NCBI RefSeq assembly: GCF_014839835.1
Contig: NC_071612.1
Coordinates: forward strand, 58,026,309-58,090,308
From: Dryobates pubescens
Lineage: Eukaryota; Chordata; Aves; Piciformes; Picidae
Direction: 5' to 3'
Length of the DNA stretch: 64,000 nucleotides
The number at the start of each line of letters is the position of its first letter. The stretch's first letter is position 1. Of the stretch, positions 13,201 through 26,500 are shown piece by piece. A program made the position numbers and the translations under genes. Under the pieces are notes generated by a model. The model ran no database searches and had not been told where the DNA came from. It saw only the letters and a program-made list of their open reading frames with translations.

Positions 13201-15004
13201 TTCAAGAAGTGGAACAGTACACACCTGTCAGGAAACTCATTAACCACTGTTTGTGCCTTCCTTGAGACTTACTGTGCAAACAAAAAAACATTGAATCCCT
13301 CCTCCCTTTTGTTTCCCTCCTCCTTTTGGTTGCAGGAACAGCACCAATTACATGAAGTAATTAATCAACTGTTCTTGCATAGCATAAGCCATAATGAACA
13401 CTTCCTATCACAAACCTTAATTCTGACAGGTCTAAATTCCTAAAAGGTTGGGCAGTAAGTGGCAGGCTGGCAGCCAAAGGCTGCACTTCTGGAGAAAAAT
13501 AAAACTGTCACTTGAAAAATAATGATGGTTACTCTTCCACACAGAAACAGTACTGCAGGCTAACTGAATCTGGTTTGTCACTAACACCTGTTTTTAACAT
13601 TTGATTTCTGGATTCCTGCATAGGAAATCTAAGTCAGGTGTTAAGTGTGAGATTTAGTTTTTGTTTTTCCACCTTTTCAAACCAGTCTTACAGGAGCTGC
13701 TTGTGAAATCCATAAGCTAATAGGGGCCTGCAAACCCCGACTAAGCGATACAGAATGAATGCAAGGCAAAGAAAAGGGGTCTCTCAGAAGAAGCCACTAC
13801 AGCTGAGGTCTTCATCTTCTTTATGAAATTCAGGGCATCTTCAAAGTTTTCACTTTCTGGGCAAGTCTTGAGAAAGTTTTCATTGGTGCTGGTCATTGGA
13901 CAGTCACCACAACGAGACTGCTGCCCAAATTTACAGGAACATGTAGCGGCGCTCAAGACATCATTCCCCTGCAAGAAGCATATCACAGAACTAGATCCTC
14001 CATCCTCTAATCACCACACTACTAGCCAAGGAATCCAATTTACATAGCTGATTTTCCAGAGCTCATTTTTCTCTGAAATACTCTTTTTGGTGGGAACTCA
14101 GGCTTTGCTGGTGGAAAACAAGGTTCAGTCTATTGGACAAATAGTTGCATCCTAGGGCTGAATTGCAGCAGTACTTGTTACATGGCTGTGGCCTCACAGG
14201 CTAATCACATAGGGGGGTTTTTGAAGCTCTCAAGAAGAATGACTCCTCTGAGCTGGAGGTTTTAGGCCCCCAATACTTATCACCTGCTTTCCAGGCTGCT
14301 GGCAGACAGGCTTGTGTGAACTTCTTATGCTTCAGTAATCTCAGTTCATACGAGACAGAAATGGTGACAGCACAGGGGAGGCAACTAGAGAATGGGTTGA
14401 CAACTCTGCTTCTCTGAGTCCTGCCCAGGTACAATTTTTTGATTTTTTTACCCAACTTTTCCCAAGTCAGGCTGAAATGTTTTGCTTTGCCCTTTGGTTC
14501 TCACATACATCCCCCGCAAAATGCCAGCACAGAAAATTCAGTGACTAGACTGGTGTTTCAGTCTCGTCATTGCACTTATTGACAAAATAGTGATTTTAAG
14601 ATTATATTACCTATTTATGATATGTATGTTATAATAAATAATAGTGTATATAGTTACACCATGTATATAACTTTACATTTATGTGATTTTTTGTAGTTTA
14701 TCTTATTTCTTTCAGAACTGAAGCTGGCTTTATACATGAAACTGCCTAAGGAGGGAAATATGTCCAAATGCCCCATTTGCTCTAAATAAATTCCCTGTGT
14801 ATTTTCCTCACTGCATATTTTTTCATGCCTATAATTTTGAAGAACTGTTCTGTAATATTAGCAGCTCTACAGCAGATGACATTGAAGTCATGCCTTAAAT
14901 AGTAACAATAACAACTTGCTTTCTTTTCTAATTTCAGGGAGAAGATAGCATACTTCACAAGAGCAAAGATCAGTATACCAGCCCTTCCAGCTGATGATGT
15001 ATAA
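1029..15004 (+). CDS. WWC2: WWC2, 3' part of gene (last six coding exons)
   Basis: WW and C2 domain-containing protein 2 is a KIBRA-family cytoplasmic scaffold that activates LATS kinases in the Hippo pathway and binds atypical PKC and polarity proteins. Six exons join in phase: 1029-1221, 3115-3279, 5607-5699, 6775-7017, 12681-12808 and 14938-15004. They give about 295 residues without a stop. In order these hold an acidic segment, the KIBRA-like SQTFSPGE and [12 protein letters not shown] motifs, the aPKC-target-like FVRN..ERRSLR segment, a coiled coil and the C-terminal PADDV. The WW, first coiled-coil and C2 domains lie upstream of the window, since the human protein has about 1190 residues. 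WWC1 and WWC3 share these motifs, but the CLDN22/CLDN24/CDKN2AIP neighbours identify WWC2. The gene is transcribed toward the claudins, which lie on the opposite strand. Confidence 0.93.
3115..3279 (+). CDS. WWC2: WWC2 coding exon, phosphosite segment
   Basis: The acceptor TTTCCTTTTTATAG and donor GGGTGAGA bound 55 whole codons, phase 0 to phase 0. The exon encodes [19 protein letters not shown] followed by RNQYICR. It matches the KIBRA segment with a proline-directed SP site and basophilic (RxRS-type) kinase sites. The assignment rests on motif recognition, not on an alignment that I could run. Confidence 0.93.
4113..4236 (-). mobile_element. CR1 LINE fragment
   Basis: Antisense CR1 3' end: CACAGAATCAGAATTGTTCT, then GGTTGGAAAAGACCTCTAAG and GATCATCAAGTCTAACC. 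It lies in the WWC2 intron 3280-5606. Confidence 0.8.
5607..5699 (+). CDS. WWC2: WWC2 coding exon, aPKC-target segment
   Basis: The acceptor TTTTGACAG and donor GGGTAGGT bound 31 codons, phase 0 to phase 0. The protein reads [14 protein letters not shown] and then [15 protein letters not shown]. In KIBRA the equivalent FVRNSLERRSVR segment carries the two serines phosphorylated by PKC-zeta. Here the second serine (RRS) is kept, while the first position reads Ala-Thr. Confidence 0.93.
6775..7017 (+). CDS. WWC2: WWC2 coding exon, C-terminal coiled coil
   Basis: The acceptor CACCAATTCAG and donor CAGGTACA bound 81 whole codons. After [20 protein letters not shown] the protein becomes a heptad-patterned, charged helix ([20 protein letters not shown] and on to [13 protein letters not shown]), then [16 protein letters not shown]. 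This matches the C-terminal coiled coil of the family. Confidence 0.94.
7768..7965 (+). mobile_element. CR1 LINE fragment, old, sense orientation
   Basis: Degenerate sense-strand CR1: GTGATCAGGCATGGGAATAG, CCTCCACAGGTGGTGGA, GAGCAGGATCTTGGAGTAGA. These follow the CR1 order of 'gatcaggcattggaacagg', 'ggtggtgga' and 'gagcagggggttggactaga'. It lies in the large WWC2 intron. Confidence 0.6.
8027..8145 (-). mobile_element. CR1 LINE 3' end with (GAATA)5 tail
   Basis: Five GAATA units (8028-8052) precede CAGGTTGGAAGAGACCTTCG and GATCATCGTGTCCAACCT, an antisense CR1 3' end with its terminal microsatellite. The 5' truncation is near 8145. A short sense CR1-like stretch (GAATTAGATGTTAGGAAGGA, from about 8170) follows it. 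Confidence 0.8.
8525..8825 (+). mobile_element. CR1 LINE fragment, old, sense orientation
   Basis: Diverged sense CR1 3' region. TTGGTAAATTCATGGAAGAA, GGCACCTGCTGTTGACTGTA and TTCTAAGATGGCT match the CR1 order 'aaattcatggaggagaa', 'gcacctgctgttggccact' and 'ctagatggac'. It lies in the large WWC2 intron. Confidence 0.55.
11350..11882 (-). mobile_element. CR1 LINE copy, young-looking, 5'-truncated
   Basis: Well-preserved antisense CR1 3' end. It starts with TATCACAG tail units, then CAAGGTTGGAAGAGACCCCA, and runs through the C-terminal coding end of ORF2 to about 11882. It is close to the copy at 35,717. It sits in the WWC2 intron, opposite to the gene. Confidence 0.92.
12522..12598 (-). mobile_element. 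CR1 LINE fragment
   Basis: A short antisense CR1 3' end: ATAAAATCATTTAGGTTGGA, AATGACCTTCAAGATCATTC. It lies 83 bases before a WWC2 exon. Confidence 0.75.
12681..12808 (+). CDS. WWC2: WWC2 penultimate coding exon
   Basis: The acceptor CACTGTTTACAG and donor AGGTATGG bound 42 codons plus two bases. The exon encodes [20 protein letters not shown] and [20 protein letters not shown] and continues the coiled coil. The split codon AG|G gives Arg and joins the last exon in frame. The intron before it (7018-12680) is the largest seen here and holds several CR1 pieces. Confidence 0.94.
14938..15004 (+). CDS. WWC2: WWC2 last coding exon with stop
   Basis: The acceptor CTAATTTCAG precedes 14938. The exon reads (R)[21 protein letters not shown] and ends in TAA at 15002-15004. 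The final ADDV is the family's conserved C-terminal PDZ ligand, so the carboxyl end looks intact. Confidence 0.95.
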
Positions 15005-17990
15005 TTGCTCATTTTCATTGCAGTGTGTTTCCACTTGTTCATCCCTTTTCAGATGAACTTTCTAGTTCAAATAACCTGCTTTCACAGATCTTCTATTTTA
15101 CATTCACTATTGATATGTTTATTTGTAAAATATAGCAAATTGGATTGTTGTATGCTTAAGAAATGGCAACTCCCTCACCCCAAACCATAAAACCAAAGTA
15201 GCTTAATTTTGGTATGCTGATTTTGTACAGTTTGTATGTATTACCTGTGTGTTTTTATTTTGTAAAGATGGAACAAAGGAACAAAGGCAGTACTAAGCAT
15301 GTATCCTGTTGAACTGCACTGTGTTGAGAAATATTATGTTCAACAGAAGATTGTTTATCTTTTCACTGTTTTCATGTGAGCAGACTGTGAAGATGGCTGT
15401 TTTGCCATGCAATATTTTTGTACTAGAGTGTGACTTTTATAGTTTAAAGGTTAACCACAAGTGTAAGCTCCTTTCCAAAACATCAAGGCTGCCTCACAAC
15501 AGCTGCTACTTAGATTCATCACTGGTAATAGAATTTTGTTTCTCACAACAAATTTGTTGTTAATACTTTGTAGGAAGAGCCAGAGTTCAGTTTAGTTCTG
15601 TGAATGTACAGTACTTTAACCTGCACTAAAAGGTTTCTTGCATCTGCAGGAGAGTGAGAAAGGCAAGGCAGACAAGTAACCCTAAAAATTTCATATGATA
15701 CTACCAAAAGGGGCAGCTGCTTTCTGAACTAGAAGCAGAATCAAATTTGTTAATACCAACATAGTTATATCCACTGTATGCTTACAAATGAAAGTTTCTT
15801 TTTGTTAATCTTTTGTCCTAGAGGCTGTCATATTGCCAACTGGGAACAGGTAAAAGTGTTTGTTGGGTTTACAAATGCGAAGGTGTTTAATTAAAACATT
15901 CATACCAGGAGAAAAAACTCACTGAGAAATCAGAAACACTTTGTGAGAAAGAAAGGCTCCTGAAGCTCTTTGAAGTCTTCAGGTGTTTTGGTACAGTAGC
16001 TAACATTTTTACAATACTCTGTGTGCCATTACAGGTGCACAGGTTTAATAAACAGATGTGAATGGCACATTTCAAATTTGTCTTAGATGAAGCAGCCCGC
16101 TACATTCTTTTACAAGTCCAAAACGTTAGATGTAGATGTGTAAGTAGCCCTGTCTGGTTAAAGCAGTTGGAGTCTTACCTTCTCCGAGTACTGTGTAAGG
16201 AGGTGGACACTGCAGAAAACAGAATTCTGTCTTTTTCTACTTAATATGTTGCACTTGGATGTATTTAATTCACTGGCTGAAGTTTTCTCCCCCAAGCAAC
16301 AAGCCACATAAGCACGGACTTCATCTGTCAAAAGGACTATAATCACTTGGTGAGACAATGGAAGCAAATACAACCGCACTATGGTAGCAGCTGTCTTAAA
16401 TGCAAAGTGACAATTCTATGACGAGAGGTCTGTGTAACACCCAAGGGTTTTCTTGTGCACAAATACATCCAGTCTCTTAAGTGTATAGCCAGACAGTTTG
16501 GGTGAGATGACTGATTGAACATCCTCTATGAACGCCCCACTTGTTGTTTGTTTCTTGGGTTTGAGTTAACACTGATGCATGAAAGGTCAATTTAAAAAAA
16601 GAAATAAATCTGGAATTATTTAATGTAGAGGTGAAATGAAGGTTGACAGTTTCAGCTTCTCAATTTGGTTATATAAGTTGTTTGTAGAATGATGTTTAGA
16701 GATATACTTTATGGTGGTTTGGTTTTTTTTTTCCCTTTAATTTATTTGCAGTCTTATTTATGTTTTGTTTAATATAGTTCAGTTCTGGCCATAAAAATAT
16801 TTGACAATAAGGATGCTATTGTGAAAAAAAAACAATATTTAGAGCTGTCTCAGTTCTTGCCAGATTAGCTGTTTCTCCTCACATGTTGTAGGGTGGTTTT
16901 TTTTTAAAAAAAAAAAGTACCATATTTTGATTTGTGAGTAAAAGTGAGGTCAAAACTTAAGGATTGCTGACTTTAGTTTGCAAAACTCATTTTAAAATGG
17001 GAGATCTGAACATACTCGTTCTCCTTATTTTCCGAATTGGTAAAGCTGAACATAGTTACAGGCAGCTTGTAACAATTCTGGGTTTGGAATTTTGGGGTGG
17101 TTTTGGTTTTTACTCATTCAGATTATTCACATTTGAAACACTGAATAAAATAAGCTAAAATACAAATACCAACCCAGCAGTTTAAAACTATAAATACTAC
17201 TCGTGAAGGGGAATTTACTCTTCACAGCAGGGGCTAACAACTGTCCTTAGTTCTGTTTCCAGGTACCAATGTCACTGCAGTTGCATATAACAAAATCTAA
17301 ATATTACTGCTAGAACAATATTTAGCCAAAAGAGCAAAGTTTAGCACAAACTGTAATAGAACACAAATCAAATAATTTTAAGACTCTCTTTTTTGTAACT
17401 ATTGCTATGTTTATACTGTATTAAATATCAAATGCTCAGGACTGAACTAAATATTTAATCAGGTTATATTCTGAACGTGTTTCTGTTCTAATTTGTAAGA
17501 GTATGCCAGTATGTCACATAGATTAACTTGTCTCTGCACTTTCCATGTGTTTCAGTGATTGGAAAATACTTTTTTTAAACAAAGCTCTTTCCCAGACCAG
17601 TGTTTTATTTAATTCTTTTATTGCTGTTCTATGTCTTTATATGCTCTTTGCAGAAACAGATGTCACTGTAAAATCATTGCAATTGCTAGGAAGTTCCCAT
17701 CGATCGCTGACAAGCCTTAGGACGTTATAATAGAAACTGATTCTTCATAATTGAATGTATAAAACTAACTTCAAGTAAAAACTGCATCCTGTATTACATG
17801 GCATTGTCTGAGAACATTTAGTTTACTGTAAATTACACAGGTCCAGGGAGCGCTATTCTAGGTTGTACTGCATTGGGTTTTTGTATGCATGTTGAACTCT
17901 ACAAACTGTTTCAGGACTTAAACTAATATTTTTGTAAAAAAAGATGTTGTGTAAAGCAGCCCATTTAAAGTATGCTCAAGCCTCCATGAC
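15005..17990 (+). other. WWC2: WWC2 3' untranslated region (end uncertain)
   Basis: The 3 kb after the WWC2 stop is AT-rich and I see no dispersed repeat in it. It has AATAAA hexamers at 16047-16052, 16603-16608 and 17144-17149, so more than one cleavage site is possible. Human WWC2 also has a UTR of several kb. The distal end cannot be fixed from sequence. I chose 17990 because an A/C-rich low-complexity tract starts soon after it. A longer form would run into the CLDN22-like gene on the other strand. Confidence 0.6.
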
Positions 17991-18013
17991 CTAGAGAATA
18001 ACCTTGCTTATCC

Positions 18014-18115
18014 AAAAAAAAAAAGAAACCCCCAAAACAAACACCACACAAACAAACAAAAAAAACCCCAACGACAACAAAAAAAAACACCACACAAACA
18101 TGAACTACCCAAAAA
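18014..18115. repeat. A/C-rich low-complexity tract
   Basis: About 100 bases of A runs mixed with CCCC and CACACAAAC words between the end of the WWC2 3' UTR and the CLDN22-like stop. It has no single repeat period. Transcribed from the claudin strand it would be a U/G-rich 3' segment. Confidence 0.8.
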
Positions 18116-18329
18116 AATCTGCAATTGATCAGATTCTGGAGGAATACAGAGGTGAGTTAGATAGGTTATCAATTAATACAATTAAATTGAAGGTAAGTAG
18201 TGATTAAAGGAACTATTTAGTGAGAAATAACCTCTTCCCCCCATCTTGTAAACAGTAACCTTTCTGTTCAGCAGACCTTTCTTACTGTAATGCAGGAGTA
18301 TGAAATCTGAAAACCTGGTATCTCCCCTT

Positions 18330-18986
18330 TTAAAGTCTTCCATTTCCAGTGTCCAGATGTCGATGGGTGTCTTGCACATCTGCCATTGCATACTGCTCTG
18401 GTAGTTGGTGGTCAGCTGATAAGCAGATTGTAAAGAGCAGAAGAGAAGCCCCTAGAATTATAAAAAATCCACCAAACCAACCACTGAACAGTGCATCTCC
18501 CATTTCCCATCTGGGCACAATCTCTGGCACGTCTTCATCCCAAAATTCCTGGATTATAGTATGGGTAACCCAAGAAACAGGGACTAAGGCCAGAACTCCA
18601 GACATCCACAGGAGTATTGCTCCAAGTAGTAACAACTGTTTCTTTAGCTTCTGCCCTGCATGCTCCATCTTTAAGCAGTCCAAACCAAGACTAGAGATGA
18701 CAAGGCTCAGAAGTCCTAATCCATTTGATGTTGATACCAGAATCCTGGAAATCCTGAATTCTAGAGGCAAAGCTAGGAATGAATCAAAGTCTTTGCACTG
18801 TGTTCCTCCTATATCTTGGACTATACAGGTTTGCCAGAGTCCCATGGTCCAAAGCTCCAGTACATTTAAATCTAAGTTGAAATTTTTCCAGTCTGGTAAA
18901 TAGTTACAGGTACCAGTTAAAATCCATCCTAGTACAGACAACAGCAGTCCAGCTAACTGTAGCTTGTGTCTGTGGACCAACTTCAT
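18330..18986 (-). CDS. CLDN22: Claudin-22-like tight-junction protein
   Basis: This intact single exon encodes a 218-residue claudin, a four-pass membrane protein that builds tight-junction strands. The claudin signature is complete: Trp33, Trp46, GLW at 49-51, and the disulphide pair Cys54 and Cys64 in the first extracellular loop. Hydrophobic segments fall near 8-28, 81-101, 117-137 and 163-187, and the second loop has QEFWDEDVPEIVPRWEMG. The frame stays open upstream of the chosen start, but MKLVHRHKLQLAGLLLSVLG aligns with the family N-terminus (MALVFRT.. in human). By position, nearest WWC2, it corresponds to CLDN22. It is about 57% identical to the neighbouring claudin in my ungapped count, so calling one CLDN22 and the other CLDN24 rests on order. 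Confidence 0.9.
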   Translation of the reverse strand: MKLVHRHKLQLAGLLLSVLGWILTGTCNYLPDWKNFNLDLNVLELWTMGLWQTCIVQDIGGTQCKDFDSFLALPLEFRISRILVSTSNGLGLLSLVISSLGLDCLKMEHAGQKLKKQLLLLGAILLWMSGVLALVPVSWVTHTIIQEFWDEDVPEIVPRWEMGDALFSGWFGGFFIILGASLLLFTICLSADHQLPEQYAMADVQDTHRHLDTGNGRL

Positions 18987-19191
18987 GTTTAGCGTCACAG
19001 AAGCTCTAAACTGCTCACCTTCACAGACACTGTTCTGATAATTCTTTGTTGTACAGAACACAAAACAATACTTTATGAAGCACGATATACTCCTCCCCTC
19101 CTGCTTTCTGTTGCCTGGTTCCACATGTAGTGGAAACCAGCAATGGGTAAACCAGTAGCTCAAGGGTGTGGTCACAGTTAAGCTCACCTTA

Positions 19192-19251
19192 ATTTTGTGG
19201 GGGGTTTTGGCATGTATGGTTTGTGGTTTTGTTTGGTTTGGGTTTTTTTGG
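19192..19251. repeat. G/T-rich low-complexity tract
   Basis: TTTTGTGGGGGGTTTTGG and GGTTTTGTTTGGTTTGGG make a G/T-only patch about 200 bases upstream of the CLDN22-like start codon. It has several GGG or GG runs. Confidence 0.8.
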
Positions 19252-20202
19252 AGAAGAGCCTGTGTTTTGCTTTCCCTCAATCTGCCAAGGCATTACAACT
19301 GGTCTGTTTTCTTGTTAAACTAAGTACCACATTGATATACTTCCACATGAAGCTGCCTGCTTTGTAGCCAATTAAATATCCTCTGTTTAGAGGTTACTGG
19401 CTCGACTCAAAAGTTAGAGGTTACTGGTAGTGTGAACAGAGTTTAAAGGAGCCTTGGCTAAGATACATGATGCCTCAATACCTGCATTGCAAGAAGATAG
19501 TGCAAGGGTTTTTTTATGAACCAAAAATAGGCTGAGAAATACTGCTTTAAAGTATGCAGGTGCCAGAAAGGGTTACAATAACTGGTTTGAGAAGCTTCAT
19601 GTGCTGGGCTGGGACACCACCAGTTACTTGGTATGAAGCACCCACGCCATAACAGCCCTCGCACAAAAAGACATGCAAAACTTGCTAAAATTTCAGAAAC
19701 CTGCATTTTTCCAAGCACAACAATCTCCAAGTACATGGAAAAACAATTTGATGCAATCCCTGTGTTCAGACTGTTTAGGATGTGACAGTTCAAGTTTGTA
19801 TGTCACTGCATTAGGCAAGTGGAGAATTGCAACTGGGAGTCAAGCTTTGAGGCTGATTGCATTGGTTGTGTATGAAAAAGAAGCATATTTTGGTTAAAAG
19901 CCAAGCTGTAAGGGAACATGTGCAGTCATTTGCAGGATTGTACAGTGCCCTTGAGAAAGCAAAAGCACCTTTTCTGTGCTATGAAAACTTCAGCATTCTG
20001 CTGTGAAACAAAGTTCTGAGACAGTTCCGCAGCTGAGAAAACACCACCCACCAATGCCAGTTATGGAGAAAACAGACTTAAGTTTAGGAAATCAGCTAGG
20101 TAACAAAGAGTCCTTTGAACTGATGCTGGAACAAGCTTCTGGCTTGCTCAAGGGTTTGAGAAAGATAGGGCAGTCTTTATGTCCTGCTTAAAATGTTCCA
20201 TT

Positions 20203-22724
<2,522 letters not shown>

Positions 22725-23551
22725 CCAATACAGTGAGCGAGCACAAGATCATGCAGGTGAAGTTCATTCTTTTGTTAATGTTGGCCACAGCTGGAGCAGT
22801 GAGCCAGCCCTTAAATCGTAGCAATCAGACCACTGCATCAGTAGTGTCTGCAACTCGAACAAAGCAAAGACTAAAAATCTTCCAGCTGAACTATGTAAAT
22901 TCTTTGGTCAGTAACTTTCTTAGGACTGTCTCCCTTGCTCTTCCCCAGTCCCCATTGTTGTTTCTTACTTTCTCTCACATCTAAAAATGTCTTATTCCCA
23001 GAATAATTTTATTTTGGTAGACTTGTGCCTACACAGAAGGCAACACGTCAGAGTTACTACAAAGCCTAAGGGCTAGAACTGGCTTCCCATCAGTTTCTGC
23101 CTCACTGCTCAGAGCAATTTGAAACATAAACCCATGGTGCACTGTTATATCACAATGACAAACAACATCTGCCAACATCTGCACAGGCTGAGAGAACAGA
23201 TTGTCTCAAGGGGTTGCAGTGAAGATAGCCGCTACCTCTCAAGCCAGAGGGGCAGGGAACCTGCACACTAGGAACTTCCCCAACCAGTGCCACCAGGCCA
23301 GCACACAAATGAGCTGCCCCAGGATGGCACACAGATTGGTACACCTCACACTCACTGCTGTTCCCATTTGACCTGTCCAGCAGCCAGTTCTGAGAGACAC
23401 TGAGCTTTCATACCTCTCATTACAGACTGCCCAAGAAGAATATAATGCAGGTGTTCACAATCAGGTTCCTACAGTTCCAGTAATACTGTTTAAAGCATCG
23501 GAGATCACTTCATTCATTCAAACTAACTCCAGGAATAATCTTACAAGCTGA
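22725..23551 (+). CDS. Candidate two-exon small secreted protein (unrecognised)
   Basis: I do not recognise this gene. Exon 1 (22725-22906) follows the pyrimidine-rich acceptor CTGATTCCAACAG. Its ATG at 22751 opens a clear signal peptide, MQVKFILLLMLATAGAVSQP, followed by two N-glycosylation sequons (NRS, NQT) and a basic stretch TRTKQRLK. It ends in phase 0 at TTTG|GTCAGT. Exon 2 (23426-23551) follows the good acceptor CATACCTCTCATTACAG and also starts in phase 0. It encodes TAQEEYNAGVHNQVPTVPVI and ends SRNNLTS before TGA. The product would have 93 residues and no cysteines. A competing donor (CAG|GTGAAG) lies right after the ATG. No AATAAA is seen close downstream and no known family matches, so chance is a real alternative. 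Confidence 0.3.
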
Positions 23552-26500
23552 TTTTCACTACAGCAGAATGGGAGTGATCAGCATGCATATAATTTGTGCA
23601 GGTAAGCACATTAAAATCGTTACTCTCCGTAAAAACATTTCAGGCTGAACAGAAGGATTCTGGATCTTATTGCAGGTAATATGTACTTTCTTCAAAAGCT
23701 TTAGCCCAACACTAACTCTTCTGGGAACCTCCATGGCCAAAGATACACTAATGCTTTACCCCCTGCAAAGAATATTAGGGAACTGTCTTTACAGAGCTCT
23801 GCAGCCCACACCACTACCCAAATACTTTATGTTCATCATAAGCAGAAAGAAATATCAGGTGCAGCACTTTGGAAGCTCATCAGGCAATTTAATCCCACAA
23901 AAGCAGTCTGTGTATTCTAAGTGACTGACTCTTTCCTATGCTTCCAGTTCCTTCATAAGGCCTAAGCACATTCATGTTTTGGGCTTGTCTGTTCTCCAGC
24001 GGTCCAAACCCACACTCATTTGTGAGGTACAGTTGTCTCCAGTGATGTTCCCCAGATACTACCATAATTTTTGTTAATCTGAAGATAGTTACAGAGTTGC
24101 CTAAATATTTTTCATTGCTCATTTAAATGTCTTGTATTTTCATGAGTCTTTCACAGGTTTATCTTATCTTTAGATTCCCATCCTATAGATACATATGCAA
24201 AAGATGGAAATAAGAGCTGGCACATAGATTTTTCTGTAGCTGAATCTTACAGCCAGTAAAACACAGCTGCTGTCAAATGCTGGCAAAGCAGCATCTTCAG
24301 CATCTTCCAACAAGTGAGTTAGTTCATTCAGATTGGCATCCTCTTGCCTTCCACCTTATTGCTTGAACTGGAAGTTGTGGGAGTTCACATTTTCTACCCA
24401 ACTACAAACCCATTTCTTTGTGATGCCGGAGCATCTTTTGGCTTTATATACACACAGTATGCCCAAAGAAAGAACACAGCCCATACTGCTATCCCTATAC
24501 TGACTTACTCTAGTATGCATTTAAGTGAACTTTGACCCCCAAAAAGGTATTTACATCGGTAGATTCTAAAGTTTCTGGATGATTCAAAGAGCAACCCAGT
24601 TGAGAGAGACTAACTTTTTCCCTGAAGAATTGTCTTTGCATCCCCAACCACTGATAGACAAACTTTTCAACAAAGTGATAGCAAACACATTCTGGCCAAC
24701 TAATGAAGTGGACTGATCTGAATTTTAATTATTACTGAAGTTATGGTTCTTCTGTTTGATTTCTTTGTTTCCCCAACTGAAATTACAGTATCAAGTTAGA
24801 TGCAGCCTCATACAGAGCTGGAAGGGCAGAGACGGTGCTCATGTGAGAAGTCCAGTGAAGCAAACTGACACAGCATGCACAAATACTCCAGTGTATGAGT
24901 GGTACTGGCTGTTAGCCTGAACCCTACTGCAATCCACAGCAGAAACTCTTAGTTATGGACACTTAGCAGCAATTGAGAAAGCAGGGAAGAAAAGCAGTAT
25001 GGAGAGGAGTATGCTGGTGATGAAGATGACAATTCCCCTTTTGTAAGGGGAAGAGAGAGTAACTTTTAAAGACAGACATACAGGTAGCTCACAGTATCAT
25101 TGCACTTTCCTAAAATATCTAATTCAATCTGGGACTACATTCTTTGTTTCTAAGTTGCATCTAAAGGTAACGCCCCTCAGTGAATGCTAGGGTGCTGCTA
25201 GAGCCAAGGTTCTAAAAACAACTGAATATTTTGTGGAGAAGTTAGAGCTGAAGGAGCCGGTCCAACAGAGACAAAGCAAATCATCATAAGGGCTGTAGCA
25301 CCTGTTCCAAGCCACCCCCCCTTATGCAGACAGAGAATACACCCCAGCAGTGCAGCCACCTCAGCAGTGTAGCCACTGGTGCTCTGGGGTGAACACAAAA
25401 GTAGAAAGTGAGGACTCAGAGATGCCACTTCAACACCTTTAGAAAAGCCAGGAAGAGGCTTCATAAACTTCTCATGCAGGAAAAGGCACAGCTATCTCTG
25501 GCCCTCTGAACATGATTCCCCTCCTCAAATGAGGATTTTCAGCTTTTCAGTATTGCCAGGACTGCCCAACTCTGCAAACCTTCCCTTGTCCAGTGTTTAC
25601 TAGATGTAATTCATTAAGCAGCTATAACAACAGACTATTACATATGCCAAAAGAAAAAAGTACTTCTGTGGATGAAAGAGCTTGCTAACAATTTCACTTC
25701 TGTAAAAGTAATCAAAAGCTTGCAATGTCTTCTAGGATTAATGGCAGTTGGTCAAGACCTAGAAGGGAAAGGAATTGAAAGAGTTAAGCACAGCAAGGCA
25801 AAACTGCCTATTTCTTCATTAGGGACTTACTGAAAAGATTGAAATGAGAGTGGGTAGATTTGCCATCATACTGGAAGAACAAAGAATGCTTTAAGGCTCA
25901 GTATCTCAACCTATGCAGAACCTTTTCCATCACCATCTAGACTTCAAAGTGAGGGCTGACTGGATAAAAAATTACCCTTATTATTCAGGAAACTATTTTT
26001 GATGTACTGTCAATACACAAGAGTATGCAAACTCATGTCACTTGAGCAGTGATTGGAATGTGATTTCCTTGAATGATGGAAGTCTAAGGAATTAATCTCT
26101 GGGCTGTGAAATGTGTAGACTTCTTTAGCATTATCTATCCCTTATCATGAGATTTTGGTTTAATAGAGTGTTACACATATATTTCTATAATGCTCTTTGC
26201 TTATTACAGTAATTGTTTGCAGGTGTTAAATGTTCTCTCATTCCTGAAGATGTATTTCTTACTGTCAGTAAACTTAGGAGAAATTATTTGTAGTACCCAG
26301 TTGATCCAATATGGGGAATTGTTATTGCATGACAATAGGGATTACAAAAATCATATGGACTTGTTAACCATAAATTAGAAGACTGCACATACCTTTTATC
26401 ATCAGCCTAGCCAGAGTGTGAAATGAGCCATAAGGATTTCTGAAGGAAGCATGGGGTGCCTATGGTGTTTTGTTCATCTGCCATAATTGAGTTTTGTGGG

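Noticed and set aside
18349-18903. Open frame of 184 codons on the + strand
   Set aside because: It is the antisense shadow of the CLDN22-like coding exon. The same holds for the + strand frame at 20426-20773 over the CLDN24-like gene.
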